A stretch of DNA of 64,000 nt from positions 9,782,001 through 9,846,000 of the forward strand of contig BSBM01001138.1 of assembly GCA_027924585.1 (NCBI GenBank). Direction: 5' to 3'. Positions within the stretch are counted from its first letter, which is position 1. Each line of letters begins with the position of its first letter. The notes beneath the pieces are model-generated. The model searched no databases. It was not told where the DNA came from and saw only the letters and a program-made list of their open reading frames with translations. Below are positions 34,718 through 47,007 of the stretch, piece after piece. The position numbers were made by a program, and so were the translations under genes. The DNA comes from Larix kaempferi (taxonomy: Eukaryota > Streptophyta > Pinopsida > Pinales > Pinaceae).

Positions 34718-37700
34718 TATTATCACACAGACACTAGCTGCTACAAAAGATATCCCGTCCGGGATGGTAGAGGGCAAGCAGCTAGGTAGGTGACACCTAC
34801 AAACACCAAGTCCACCGTTTGAAGAACGGTCGTCACACTGGACAAGGTGTTTGTCACTTCAGACAAGGCAAGTAGCCAAATCAGGGGGGAGACCCCACTC
34901 AACCAGTGATGATTGAGAAACAGAAATGGACACCCAAATCCCCAAAGATAAACAGATGCAAACAAGAGATGAGTGTCAAGTGGACCATAAGCTTGATTTC
35001 AGCGAAAGACTGGACACAAATGATAAAATAAGCGTGGTATGGAAGGTGACCAGCTCTTTAGTGTGATAAGATAGATGAATTAGATCAACAATTATATGGC
35101 TGAAAATCAGCTAAGGGCACAAAACAAACTAGAAGTGATAGAATGATGCAAATTCTGCCTAAGGAAAGGATTGATTAAGTGACTTGATGGACCTAGGGAA
35201 ACAACAAATTAACGTTTTTAAACAATTCTAGTAAATGATAACTTGATTTCTGATATTTAAATGGCAATTGAAACACAAATCAAGCACACCCAAAACCCAG
35301 AAAAAGACCCTAGCTGCATGATTGAGCAAGCTGCCCAAGGAGGGCGAAATCAGAAAATGACTAGTGCCTATGGGGAAGGGCAAATGGAGTCGGAATGATC
35401 TATAATTTTGGAATTGGACTCTGAAAATTATATTAGAAGCGGGTTTGAAATAAAAACAGCATTTTAACGGTGAAATTTTTATATTTTTAAATTTAGGGTT
35501 TATTTCAGTAATTTCCAGCTTAGCATTCACAATGAAACTGAGCTAAGAGAAACAAGCATAGAAACATGCCTGAAATGACGGTGAAATAATGTGTGTTGTA
35601 TGAAGACCAACCCCGAAAGACCAAATGCCAAACAATCAATGATTTTCCCTGGGTGCTTGGAGCAAACTAGAGACCAAGTGCGCCCTAGCAACCTGCCACA
35701 AGGAGATAAAATCAGAATATGCAGCAAATCAGGAGTTAACACAGCAAATAATTGACAAATGATGAAGGAAAATGAAATACAAATGTAAATAACACTTCCC
35801 TTGTTAATTCTCCGGAAATTGGACCAAGAGTGGAGCTTCACACCCCAAGAAATGCACCTCTCTCCCAATGGCCAGCGAACCTACAAATCGAACTAGCTCA
35901 AGATGGATAGAAAAATCACTAATCAACTCAACAATGCAATGGATGCTAGCTGACAATCAATACATCACACAATAAACACCATCACTCAAGTAAACCGGGA
36001 GAAATGTGTCTCTATAACTCAATCCCAAGAATCCAAAATGCCAAGAGAGATTACAAATGGGTGAGTCTCTTCTCTTATAGAGAAAACTCACAATCAAAAC
36101 CTAACTCCCTCCAAAACTAATGGCTGAGATCAACTCTCAAATGCCAAATCAAATGGTGGAGGAGTGCTCGAGAGAGGGGGGGGAGAATTGCCCTCATACG
36201 CCCAAGGGAGAGAAGGGGCCACTCATGGGGCCCATACAATGTGCAAACAAGTGTCTTGGGGGTGTCTATGGGTTGTTTTAGGCCCCTAGACTATACATCC
36301 AAAGTCTCACAACATAATTTTCATAAAATTTTATGTTTCACATAGTGAAAAATGCCCCTCTATGGGCAAATTCGCCCCATGGGTAGAGCTGGGCATAAAT
36401 GAGGGCCCCACATCAAATATTAAGTGTCCAAACATAGCAAAAATGACCTTAGGGGAATCCCTTACCTTTACCAACCATTGCACTTACCATTTCAATAGTT
36501 AACTTAGCCAAATTTGATTTTCCATAATTAATTAATTGTTGGTTTTATTTCTAAAGATGTATTTTGTGCTTTTGACCCACTTATATTGACCGGATCGACA
36601 AACTGTCTGCTGCATCGCGATCATAGACCCCAAATATACTAGACATGGTCACTAGAACGACCACGATCCATCCATTTACCATTGTATGCTCAAGATCAAA
36701 GATTTTTAATTAAAACAGGTCCCTGGTGACCAATAATAATTAAAAATCTCATCAACGCTTCAACATTTTATGAATCTGACACTTGGAGGCGCATATGAGA
36801 CCCCAAGACATAATAAATGACCAAAATCGAAATCTTGATCGCAACTTTTTTTCGGGCCCATTTTTGGCCTAGTCAACCTAGTTTGACCAAGTCAAATCTA
36901 GTCAAAATGGCAATGGCTGAAACCTGTATGCAACATGAAGCGCCAAGGCTTCCTTATTTATGTTAGTACATTACTAAAACAATATAATGACGACATGGTG
37001 ATCATAATAAAAATATCTAAATAAAAACAGGCCCCAAGTGAGGTGGGCCCACCACCTCCATCAAAGACTCAAAACTGCTATGCACAACCTATAGACTTGG
37101 CCACTTAGCTAACTTTGGGTGAGGTGGATAAACGAGGTGAAAAGATGGGGGAAAGACAAAGGCCAAGACCATGTGACCCTTCGGATAAACGGGGAAGGCG
37201 GGACCCACTGACATAAGCATACCATGATAACACAAGGGAAGGGCGGTGCCTCACAAATGGGTATAGTGCAGGGAAACCACCACTAGTCATCTAACACACA
37301 CCTTGCAACTCACATCCGTGCCTTTAGAAGACTCCGTGAGGATCTTTTCTAGAGCCGCCATGACTGGGTGTCCGGCAAACCGTAACTTGAGACTCTAGGG
37401 GACAATTCGCACAACTGTCCCTTACTCCATCTCACCTCCTTACCCCGCAGGACTAAGTGAGGAAATAACCAATACAATGCTCTGATATATATGGTTGACC
37501 TGTGTCCGTGTGTGTTAAGAAACACATTCTTGGACTTTACATTTGACTTTCATACATAGCCTTTTTGGCTTGATTTTACAATCAGATAGCCTTTTTGGCT
37601 TCATTTACATTTCATGGCACTTTTTGGGCTACATACATATCTCAAAAGATATAACAATTGCGCACGTACTGCAAAGTAATGGGGGCAAGTGTGCATGCTT

Positions 37701-38543
37701 CAATGACCAATGGGGAACACCCGGTGAATCTACACAATCCTATACTGCATTGCAACATCGGGGGCAACCAACAGGAGCAAATCCCAGGTTTGAGAATGCA
37801 TCTCACACACTAAAGAGCCGAGGCACAAGAGACAGGGAGTCATGGCATACTCAGGGGTCAATGCGGAAGGGGATCCTCAAAGCCACATATCAAGGTCCAA
37901 GTCGGAAAAGAAACAAAAATGGATGAGTCGGATGGGTGGACGAAAATGACAAGTGGAACCAATGCTAGCTTCCTAGAAGGATGAATGACCTATACCAATA
38001 GTGGGGACAGGAACCAGTGTGCATATACAGGAGTTTACTGAAAAAGGTGCACTGACCTCGCCAAGGGCCATCAATATCACAATAAAGCACGAGATCACCA
38101 CATCAGACATCATACATCTAGTCCATGTACTATCATAAATAAACAAGTCTAAAAGCAAACATCATGAGCAATATCCATAAAATGTTATACCTACCATACC
38201 ATATACCTGTTGCTGAAGCTGAATCTCTGCTGAATCCGGGCAATAAGTGGCAAACCAGCTATACTCTGTAATGCTCTCATCACAATATGGCTACGTAACT
38301 CTCTCAATGGGGTCATGCAAAGCTAGGCAAGGAAGGGGGACCCTGTAATCACTACTCTCTAGTAGCTCTGGATCATCAAAGTACACTCTGTCCCCTCTGA
38401 TATCTCTGCTTCGGGCAATCTCAATACAATAGATGCCCTCTTTGAGGCCATCTGATCTCTGATCTAGAAAAAAAAAATGTAGTATGGTCCCTGACCACAC
38501 AATCTGCAGCATGGTAGCTCTAGCTAACATGGATGTGATAACA
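34718..38543 (-). mobile_element. Giant solo LTR (3.8 kb) inserted in copia C
   Basis: The 5-bp duplication GCTTC flanks it (34713-34717 and 38544-38548). The ends are TATTATCACACAG and ATGTGATAACA, an inverted match with one change from TG to TA. The same TGTTATCAC..GTGATAACA ends define element A, so this is probably a relative, in minus orientation. No primer site, polyprotein or second LTR is found. It has no gene; ORFs inside are short and featureless. Confidence 0.75.
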
Positions 38544-38548
38544 GCTTC

Positions 38549-38800
38549 CTCTTGTGGGATTTCTTCTCACGAGGTCGATCTACAAGTTCTTGTAGTTCTT
38601 CTATTTCACAGTCTTCATGGTTTTCAGGAATTACTCCTTCCATTGTTGTATCTCTGATTCTGGGAACTTTAAGTTCTTCAGTGTCTTCATCTTGACTTCA
38701 TAAATCTTCTTGAATGTTATAGTTGAATCATCGTCACTTGTTCTTCGAAACAAGTCTCTCTTGTAGTACACGATCTTTCCTACAAGTCAATTTAGTTGCG
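38549..38800 (-). pseudogene. Copia C integrase-RT linker fragment
   Basis: The minus strand shows remnants of the acidic, serine-rich linker after integrase (DDDSTITFKK-like, then LKNLKFPESE). It joins the RT piece across the solo LTR. From 38800 to 39360 the sequence is AT-rich with no recognisable domain; the integrase core is missing or decayed. Confidence 0.5.
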
Positions 38801-39364
38801 TCATTAGAAACATTTCATAATTTTTCAAAACAAATTCTTATGCATAAAAACATAAGTTACACAATCATGCAACTATCTTAGCCAATGATTCAACACAACA
38901 TTCATCCATATCTCGTATTCATACGGTAACTTCCTAGATGCCTTCCATCTCTACCAAAACATTGTTAAGAATGTGCACTACTCCCAACATGTCAGCAAAG
39001 AGGTTTCATTCTAGATAAGTAGCAATGGGATGTTGTATAGTACCATAGGCCACTTACCCATTACTTGCATATTAGTAGTATCTTGTTCATTAATGCAACT
39101 TTTCTAACATGCATGATATACATCCTAAATCTATAAGTATGTACATGACTGAACAATGTTGTTTAAGTAATCAGATATACAAGAAATGACAATTCAAATA
39201 CTTATCTTTGTTTAGTTGTTGGGTGGACTCCCTCTAAATCTTTGCTTTCTTGCATGAACTATTAGAGTATGCTCCCTCTTGATATTTTGCTTCCTTAACC
39301 AATGCTGAAAATGGATGAGAGATTCTTCCATAGATTATTAATCTTTATTTGTTTTATGGAGTCC

Positions 39365-39972
39365 AACTCTGTAGTAGCTTCTTCTACTCCTTTCATGTAA
39401 TACTGAAAGTCATCTCTAGTTTCACCTTATGAGGTGGAACCTTCAGAATGAACCCATGTAACCGGTTACCTTCATTACAATACATATTCTTCATCACTTG
39501 AATATTCTTCACTTTCTTCTCTAGTTCTCTTTCTGGCAGGTTCATCATCTTTCGCGGTGTGAGCATGGTGTCTTTTCTTGTTGATCTTCTTGTTGGAGTC
39601 ACTTATATTTCTGGGACAATCTCTAGAATAGTGTCCCTTCTCATCACATGTATAGCATATAATGTTAGATAGATCTTTTCTGGATCTTCTAAAGTTCTCC
39701 CTCTGACTTTGGTGGTGATGTTTCTCCTTCTTACTGTGGTGAGGATGCTCCCTCTTAGTGTTATTCTTCCTGGTGTGTGTTGTGAGAGCCTGGTCTTCAT
39801 TACCCATCTTCTCTTCTCGAGCTATAAGTCGAGCTTCTTCTTGTGAGCATTCCTCCCACAGCCTAATGAATGTGATTAACTTCTTTCTAGCACAAATCCC
39901 TTGAATGAAGGAATCCCGTGATCTAGGGAGACCATTCAAGGTGGTCATCACAATTTCTCCATTTTCTACATC
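39365..39972 (-). pseudogene. Copia C gag C-terminal part and start of protease region
   Basis: The frame has the gag segment GEIVMTTLNGLPRSRDSFIQ, a Lys/His/Arg-rich stretch, the knuckle CYTCDEKGHYSRDC and an acidic tail EESEEYSSDEEYVL. A shifted frame then gives PPHKVKL, a part of the protease region. It continues 49255-49669 across copia B. Confidence 0.85.
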
Positions 39973-39977
39973 TTCTC

Positions 39978-40535
39978 TGTTAAATTTCATACATTCATAG
40001 CATAATAATATAAATGCATAACCAATATCACTAGAAGCAAGACAAAGCACAAAACAACAACACGGAGTTTACCCTGGGAAACCCAATTGGGAAAAACCCA
40101 GCAACCTTCGCATAGAGATGATAATCCCGAGATCAAAGTACAAATATGAAAAGAAGAAAATGTGGAAATGTCTTCCACAAGTAGAAACCCCAAAACAGCT
40201 ACCTTCTCCAGCTAGTGCGAAATCTGCTCTCTCCAAGTGATGCGCAAATGCTAAGTGAGTGAATGAGTGATAATGAGGTGCACTAGCCTCTTATTTATAC
40301 AAGTGCAAAACTGGAAAAATCCCTAACTGGGCCGACTTCACCTGGGGGCAATAAATAATTTAATTTTAATATTTTTCTTTTGTTTATTTGCACGCCAAGG
40401 TTTACATTGATTTTTTCATGTGGTTACATAAATAATTACATCCAGTTCATCTCCCTTAGGAAGTACAAACAAGTACAATTAAAGTACAATAAAATATAAT
40501 GAATAATATCTTCCGAAGTTGTACAAAACCCAACA
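39978..40535 (-). repeat. 3' LTR of copia B (558 bp)
   Basis: Plus strand TGTTAAATTTCATAC to ACCCAACA. A minus-strand TATA box lies at 40291-40299. The adjoining 40536-40553 gives the purine-rich CGTTGAGAGGGAG on the minus strand, the polypurine tract. Confidence 0.93.
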
Positions 40536-40764
40536 CTCCCTCTCAACGAGGAAGGTATTCTTCGATCTTCATCTGCATCACGATCATCTGGGTTCCATCT
40601 TGTACATCCATTATGTCTCCATCATCTCTATGCATACTGAAGGTTTTCCACACAGTCTCTGTGCATCATCATCACCAGTCCTTCGGTGAGTCCAGGAGAA
40701 TCACTCAATCCTAGATATATGAGATTATCACCTGTACCATCTCTGCTATACAATTTGCTACTTG

Positions 40765-41195
40765 TCTGTCCCATCTGCCAATGGGGTCCTCCCATACCTG
40801 CCTGAGATCTCAGACGAGCAAAAGGGCACGGCCATCTACTGACTATCTGACTCTTATGCCTATGGGATTTCTCCCATATCTGGCTAAGTACCTAGACTGT
40901 AGAGGCACCTGTGCAACCACACGGCCAAGTGTTGACTTTTCTACTCATCTGCCTATGGGATTTCTCTCATATCTGGCTGAGTAACTGGACTGCAGAGGCA
41001 CCTGTGTGAACCCGACCAACTGTTAACTATCCTACTCATCTACCTATGGGATTTCTCGCATATCTGGCTGAGTAACTGGACTGTAGAAGGTACCTGGGTG
41101 AGCCTGACCAACTGCTGACTGTCCTACTCATTTGCTTATGGGATTTCTCCCATATCTGGCTGAGTAACTAGACTGCATAGGCACCTGGGCAAAGC
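40765..41195 (-). repeat. Minisatellite in the 3' untranslated region of copia B
   Basis: About five units of 85-93 bp. Each has TATGGGATTTCTC, CATATCTGGCTGAGTA, then CTGTAGAGGCACCTG; the first unit is the most diverged. It lies between RNase H and the 3' LTR, the same place as the unrelated minisatellite of copia C. Confidence 0.88.
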
Positions 41196-41213
41196 AGGGC
41201 AAGCATCTCAATG

Positions 41214-42853
41214 TCATCTTTCCCTCTCAAGGAGGGATACATTCTCTTCGACTCCAAGTCTTCCGCGAAAGTATTCGAACTTCACCCTGGGAAGAGCCTT
41301 GGTGAGAACATCTGCAGTCTGGTCGTCTGTCGGCACGTACTGTAACTCGACCGCACCTTTCTGCACAATATCACGAATGAAGTGATATTGAATCTTGATA
41401 TGCTTCGACCTATTGTGAAATACAGGATTCACTGACATTTGCACATAGCTCTGGTTATCACAGTGAATCACGGTTGGCTCTGGAATCTAGCCAAACAATC
41501 CTACCAAGAGTTTACGAAGCCAAACTGCTTCTCGAGCTGCTGTGCTAGCAGCCATGTACTTGGCCTTTGCAGTACTGAGTGCTACCGAGTTCTGCTTCCT
41601 GCTGCACCAGGAAATAACTGCAGAACCCAAACTGAAGCAACATCCAGAAGTACTCTTCCGATCTACAACACATCCAGCCCAATCTGAGTCTGTAAACCCC
41701 TGCAATATCAGATCACCATCTAAAGCATACTTCAATCCATATCCCACAGTGCCACGTAAGTATCTGAGCACATGTTTTGCATCAATCCAGTGAATCTTCC
41801 TCGATTCGCACATGAACTAACTGAGGGCATTCACAGCAAAACATATATCTGGTTTGGTGTTGTTCAGATACATCAATGACCCAATCAACTGGCGATAAAT
41901 AGTGGGATCAAACAAATCAGAACCTGAAGTAGAATCTCTCAACTTCTTCCAATTTGCATCCATCGGAGTAGCCATGGACTTGTAGTCCAACATCCCGAAT
42001 CTCTTTAATATATCAATGGTGTATTTTCCTTGTCCTAGGAAAATCTCTTTCTGCCTCTGCCATACTTCTAATCCCAAGAAGTAATGCATCAATCCAAGAT
42101 CTTTCATTTCAAACTTAGAGGTGAGATTCTTCTTACACCATACAATGAGTTTCTCATTTCCTGTGAGAAACAAGTCATCAACATATAATACCAAAATCAG
42201 TGGCTCATCATCTACAACCTTGTAGTAAAGGTTGGGGTCTGCATCACTCTTGGAAAATCCCAAGCACGGGGTGCTTGCTTGAGTCCATACAATGTCTTTT
42301 TCAATCTGCATACATGAGACTCCTTTCCTTGGACAATAAACCCATCTGGTTGTTCGATGTAAACTTCTTCCTCAATAACACCATTGAGAAAGGTTGTCTT
42401 CACATCCATCTGATGCAACTTCCATCCCATAGCTGAAGCAATCGCAATAATGGATCTGATGGAAGTATATCGGGCCACAAGAGCAAATGTCTCATCATAA
42501 TCAACTCCCTCTTTCTGAGAGAATCCTCTGGCTACAGATCTAGCCTTGTATTTCTCAACACTGCCATCTGCTCCATGCTTGATCTTGTATAGCCATTTAG
42601 AAGTCACTACTGACTTCTCCTCAGGTCTCGGTACAACCTCCCACACATCATTGTTCATGATGGATTGATATTCTTCCATCATGGCATCCTTCCAAACTTG
42701 ATGTTTGGATTCTTCTTCATAAGTGGTGGGTTCTGAATCAATAATGTTGCTCATTAGTGCCACATAGCTAGAGAACCTTTGAGGTCTTTTGCTTTCCCTG
42801 AAAGTGCCTTGTGGAGCTTCATGCCCCTCTGTGTCCTGTAGTGTTGTGCCCAT
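41214..42853 (-). pseudogene. Copia B reverse transcriptase and RNase H
   Basis: [53 protein letters not shown], then the catalytic LVLYVDDLFLTGNEK and DLGLMHYFLGLEVW. RNase H: DSDWAGCVVDRKSTSG, ALSTAKAKYMAA, then QTADVLTKALPRVKF. Frames change near 42260 and 41815, and RNase H is interrupted by a stop near 41487. The AEAE of the active-site region reads AKAK. Confidence 0.92.
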
Positions 42854-42924
42854 CTAGGTCTTTTCCGACCTGCAACCTCTCTAGGGATATCAACTGGATC
42901 TATGGGATCGATAGGTTCATCCTT

Positions 42925-43648
42925 TTATGTTGTCTCCCTCTGAACTGGAGGGGGAGATGATCTCATCTCCTTAGGTTCTAGCATTTCTTCATCATCGATC
43001 TCCATATCTGATCCTCTGCCTTTCCTGACAGCCATTTCTTCTTCAAAGGTCACATCCCTACTGACTTCAATTTGTCTGGATCCTGCAATGTAAATTTTGT
43101 AAGCCTTTGAAGACTCACTGTATCCCACAAAGGTTCCCTTCTTTCCTGAAGGTTCTAACTTTGATCTTTTCTCTTTGGGCACATGTATGTAGACTAGACA
43201 GCCAAAGATCCGGAGATGGCCCACTTCTGGTTTCACACCTATGAACGCTTCTTCCGGAGTCATGTTCTTCAAGATCTTATGTGGACATCTATTTTGTACA
43301 TATACAGTTGTTCTGGATGCTTCTGCTCACAAGAACATTTGAAGACTCTGGTCATGTATCATAGCTTTAGCTGCCTCCACAATTGTACGATTCTTTCTTT
43401 CTGCAACCCCATTTTGTTGAGGGTTGTAGGGAACTGTGAGCTCCCTCTTAATTCCTGCTTCCTTGCAGAAATCATTGAATTCTGTAGAGGTATATTCTCC
43501 ACCATTATCGTATCTCAAAATCTTGATCCTCTTTCCTGACAGATTCTCAACTTGTGCTGTAAACTCTTTGAACTTGCTGAGCACTTCCTCGGAATCATTT
43601 GACTTGAGAAAGTATATCCAAGTCTTCGTGAGTAATCATCAATAAAGG
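42925..43648 (-). pseudogene. Copia B integrase, C-terminal part
   Basis: Integrase core with ILRYDNGGEY (second catalytic Asp kept), NPQQNGVAERKNRT (catalytic Glu), the MTPEEAFIGVKPEVGHLRIF block and an acidic linker. Frames shift near 43300. The N-terminal part is separated by the hAT-like insertion that ends at 43657. Confidence 0.92.
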
Positions 43649-44265
43649 TGATATAGCTAAGTTGCTAGGGTACCCGTACCCAAGGATAGGGTACACGACG
43701 CACGTACCTGTACCGAATACTTGGGTACTCGTAAGGTACGTCTCCTATCGTACCCTATCGTACCCCATACTAGCTCCATGTACCCGAGACACCATTATAA
43801 AAAAAGGGGTACTTATAGGAAAAATGGTACGACGTACCCCATGTTTGGGTACTCCAGAGGTACGACCGACACAATAAAATGCAATCCTCTGGGGAAAATG
43901 TAATGATCCCAACCAAATCTGAACTATTTTTTTGCTAACTGTGTATGGAGTTTGGTTCAAGACTTTTGTCAAACACTTTGCAACACTGTTCAAATTCCAC
44001 TGAATATTGTCCATATCTGGTAGACTGATTTTGCATTGATTTACAATGAATGTTTTTATGGTTTTATGTTCAGCACTCATGGAACATAATTTAACTACCA
44101 AATGTGCACATAAAAATTATAAATATGTATTTAGTAGTGAGAAATACACTCACATCAATCAAGGATTATATTTGCAATTTTTAATTGCATGTAACAGCAG
44201 TACAAATAGGTGTTTAAAATAAGATTTCAAGTGTACTTTCAGGTCTGAGTTCGAGTGTTTGTTAC

Positions 44266-45792
44266 CAATGTTACAACTATCGTGTCGGCAAATATATCGC
44301 CGACGGTCCAAAAAGAAATTATCGGATTTATCGGCGAAAATGTTGGCAAACATCAGCAATAGATCGGCAAACTTAAAAAAATACAAAAATATTCAACTTT
44401 TTTCAATTTTCTAAACATCTAAAGCAATGAGAACATCAAATAAACACATTGCCACATGCATATGGAAAGAAAACTGATATATAAGATGTATAAGACTATT
44501 GCTAGACATCACACATCAAAAATGAATCGTGGCCTGGAAACTGATGTACATACATTTAGTATGGTCGTTGAGTCACTCCAACGCCTACTAATCTTGAGGT
44601 ATAGGCTTTTCAAGCCATGAGCTGTAATATAATCCATTCACATGTTCAATGTCTATTAATTCTTCCTTTACTCTATGTTAATTCTTACCCATAATTCTTC
44701 TATTAATTCTTACACAGCATCGAACCTTATTATTATAAAATAAAGAAATGAAAACATACTTTATAATATTAATGTATTATGAAAAATAAAAAAAATTAAT
44801 GACTTAATTTATAAGTTTTATTTTCTTAAAAAAAGTAAGTATACTATTTTTTTCTTAAAAAGTAAGTACACTGAGAAGAAGTTGATTTTATATGTATAAT
44901 AAAGTTTTATTATTTTAAAATTTTTAACGATATATTTTCATAAAATTATAATAATTTTATTTTTTTTTAAATTAAAAAAAATAATAATTTATATTTTTAA
45001 TGTTTTAAAATAATATACTTTTTTATATGATTTTTGATATACAATTCTAAATTTAAATAATTATAATTAACCTTAACATTGTTTTTTATGTCAATTCAAA
45101 ATTAAATTTTGTTATTGTTTTATTTTTAATAAATAATTAAATAAAATTAACTTATTCAAATAAAATTAAGTTACATAATCAACCAGCAAACCCAGCTGTT
45201 GAAAACACAAGTCCGCGCGTGAAGGATCATCAACCCGACCCCGATGAAATTGCGAAAGCAGTGGTGTTATCTTCAATGGCTTACTTAGATGATCAAGAGG
45301 CAATGGCAGCTGTTGAAACTCGATACTCAGACATCGGTTTCTCAAAGATAGAAATGGCGCAGCATTTTATATTGGGTTTTGATCCCAATGAGTATGAATG
45401 TAACACAACACTGTATGATGCATTCTGGAGGCGTTTATCCATTCAAGATATGTTTGCCGTGAACGTGGCAGGTCGAAGTGAATTCATTAAGAGCTACGGG
45501 AAAGAAGCGGAGGATGTGAAGGGACAGTTTCACTATGGGATTTTCCAGATAATAACATCCGAACTACGAAGGAATGATGAATGCAGCGGCCAGCCCGAAA
45601 TTCGACAACCTGTTCAAGTGAAAAAAACAAAAAAAAAACCTGTTTTAAGTTTTATTGACCTCGCGACTCGCGATTTTATCGCCAAATATATCGCTGAATA
45701 TATCGTGGCGATGTTTCCCGATATTATCGCCGGCAAGTTTGTATCGCGATACATCGCGATGTTGTCGATATATCGGCGATATTTGTGACACT
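44266..45792. mobile_element. Mutator-like element nested in the hAT-like element
   Basis: Imperfect terminal repeats (AATGTTACAACTATCG and AGTGTCACAAATATCG read inward, 13 of 16 matching) are followed by TATCGCC/GGCGATA-rich arms (44280-44360 and 45660-45784). A 9-bp duplication GTTTGTTAC flanks it (44257-44265 and 45793-45801), the size typical of Mutator-like elements. No MURA-type transposase is present; instead there is a 189-codon ORF, so it may be a Pack-MULE. The middle (44400-45180) is very AT-rich. Confidence 0.8.
45219..45788 (+). CDS. Unrecognised 189-aa ORF inside the Mutator-like element
   Basis: The first 140 codons have ordinary protein composition (for example DPDEIAKAVVLSSMAYLDDQ and FWRRLSIQDMFAVNVAGRSE) and noticeably higher GC than the surrounding AT-rich DNA. 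The last 45 codons read through the right inverted arm of the element and are not a real domain. I do not recognise the family. A gene fragment captured by the element is likely; expression is not shown. Confidence 0.4.
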   Translation: MKDHQPDPDEIAKAVVLSSMAYLDDQEAMAAVETRYSDIGFSKIEMAQHFILGFDPNEYECNTTLYDAFWRRLSIQDMFAVNVAGRSEFIKSYGKEAEDVKGQFHYGIFQIITSELRRNDECSGQPEIRQPVQVKKTKKKPVLSFIDLATRDFIAKYIAEYIVAMFPDIIAGKFVSRYIAMLSIYRRYL

Positions 45793-46000
45793 GTTTGTTA
45801 CAGTTGCTTGGTACAATGATTTATCAAATTTTATGTAACTTCCAGTATTCCAATTGATATCTACTGAGTCTATGATTTATCAAATTTTATGTATTAAATT
45901 TTCAATGTGAATGTTCATTGTTCAATGAATCATTGAATTTAAAATTATGAATCATGATTCATAATTTATGGAGAAATCTGAAATATGATGTGACTGTGAC

Positions 46001-46002
<2 letters not shown>

Positions 46003-46029
<27 letters not shown>
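46003..46029. repeat. (AT)n microsatellite
   Basis: About 12 AT repeats followed by ACACACA, inside the right end of the hAT-like element. Confidence 0.9.
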
Positions 46030-46035
<6 letters not shown>

Positions 46036-46133
46036 GTACCCTCGACGTACCCAAGTACCCTGTTTCAAAAAGTGGTGTCCCTGTACCCGTACCCATCCCC
46101 GTACCCAAGTTTCCTAGCAACTTAGTGATATAG

Positions 46134-46790
46134 TAATGATAACCACCTAATGACGCAACTGATAACCACCTTTGGATCTACTCTCGCTATCTGGAAAGGA
46201 TTTCTTGGCATTCTGGCCAAGTGCACATCCTCTACAAGTTCCATCATGGTCTACCTGGAGCCTTGGAAAACCTGTCACAATATTCTTCAGAACTGGGAGA
46301 GCTCGATAGTTTAGATGAGCTAACCTTATATGCCATAACTCGCCCATACTTGCAACATCATGTATTAGGGCTTGGACTGGTGAAGTGTTTAGTTTATACA
46401 AGCTCTCTTCTCTTATGCCAATAACTTTGGCTATGCTCATGCTTGAGTTCTTGTGCCAAGCAAGGACTTTCCCTTCTGAAAAAGCTACTTTATATCCCTT
46501 GTCCTCCAATGCTAAGATGGAGAGAAGATTTCTTTTCATACCAGGTAAATAGAGTACATCACTTAGGCGTAATGTATCATTTGATTCTAATTGAAGGGTG
46601 GTGGCTCCAAACCCCTTCATAGTGTAACTTGCATCATCTCCAAGTACAACACGGAGATGTGAATCTTTCTCAATTAATTCTGAAAGATTCTCCCTATAAC
46701 CTGTCATGTGTCTAGATGCACCACTATCTATTAGCCAAGTGTCACTAGTGGTAGGAATAGTACCTGATAGTGCTGATATGAATAGAAATT
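46134..46790 (-). pseudogene. Copia B protease end, GAG-pre-integrase and integrase start
   Basis: Minus strand: the Asp-Ser-Gly-Ala protease entry (about 46730, in a broken frame), TGYRENLSELIEKD, DVLYLPGMKRNLLSI, then GELWHIRLAHLNYRALP and CRGCALG. The last segment before the hAT-like element (GGYHYYITFIDDYS, with frame change) is the start of the integrase core with the first catalytic Asp. Confidence 0.9.
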
Positions 46791-46835
46791 ATGTATGATC
46801 TTCATTCTTTTGCTTCTTGTGATGTTGATCTTCTT

Positions 46836-47007
46836 CTACATTAGCAGTGGATGCTTCATGCTTCCTTTTGATTTGGCTTCGACAGCTACTGGCGTAATGT
46901 CCATACTTCCTGCACCTATAGCATTGAACTTGAGATACATCCCTCTTCTTCTTTTGTTCTTGGCGGGGACTTGATCTCCTTTCTTCTTGGTGCTTGTGTT
47001 TATGGAA
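46836..47007 (-). pseudogene. Copia B gag zinc-knuckle segment
   Basis: A minus-strand frame has CYRCRKYGHYASSC, a CX2CX4HX4C knuckle, within a basic stretch. It is separated from the rest of gag by the solo LTR at 47008-47657. Confidence 0.8.

Larger units (their letters stand above)
43657..46125. mobile_element. Non-autonomous hAT-like DNA transposon in copia B
   Basis: Terminal inverted repeats CTAAGTTGCTAGG are perfect over 13 bp and an 8-bp target duplication TGATATAG flanks it (43649-43656 and 46126-46133), as expected for hAT. The subterminal regions are packed with GTACCC/GGGTAC words in both orientations (43665-43800 and 46035-46110), typical of transposase binding regions. No transposase is found. 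It carries a second, nested element. Confidence 0.9.
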
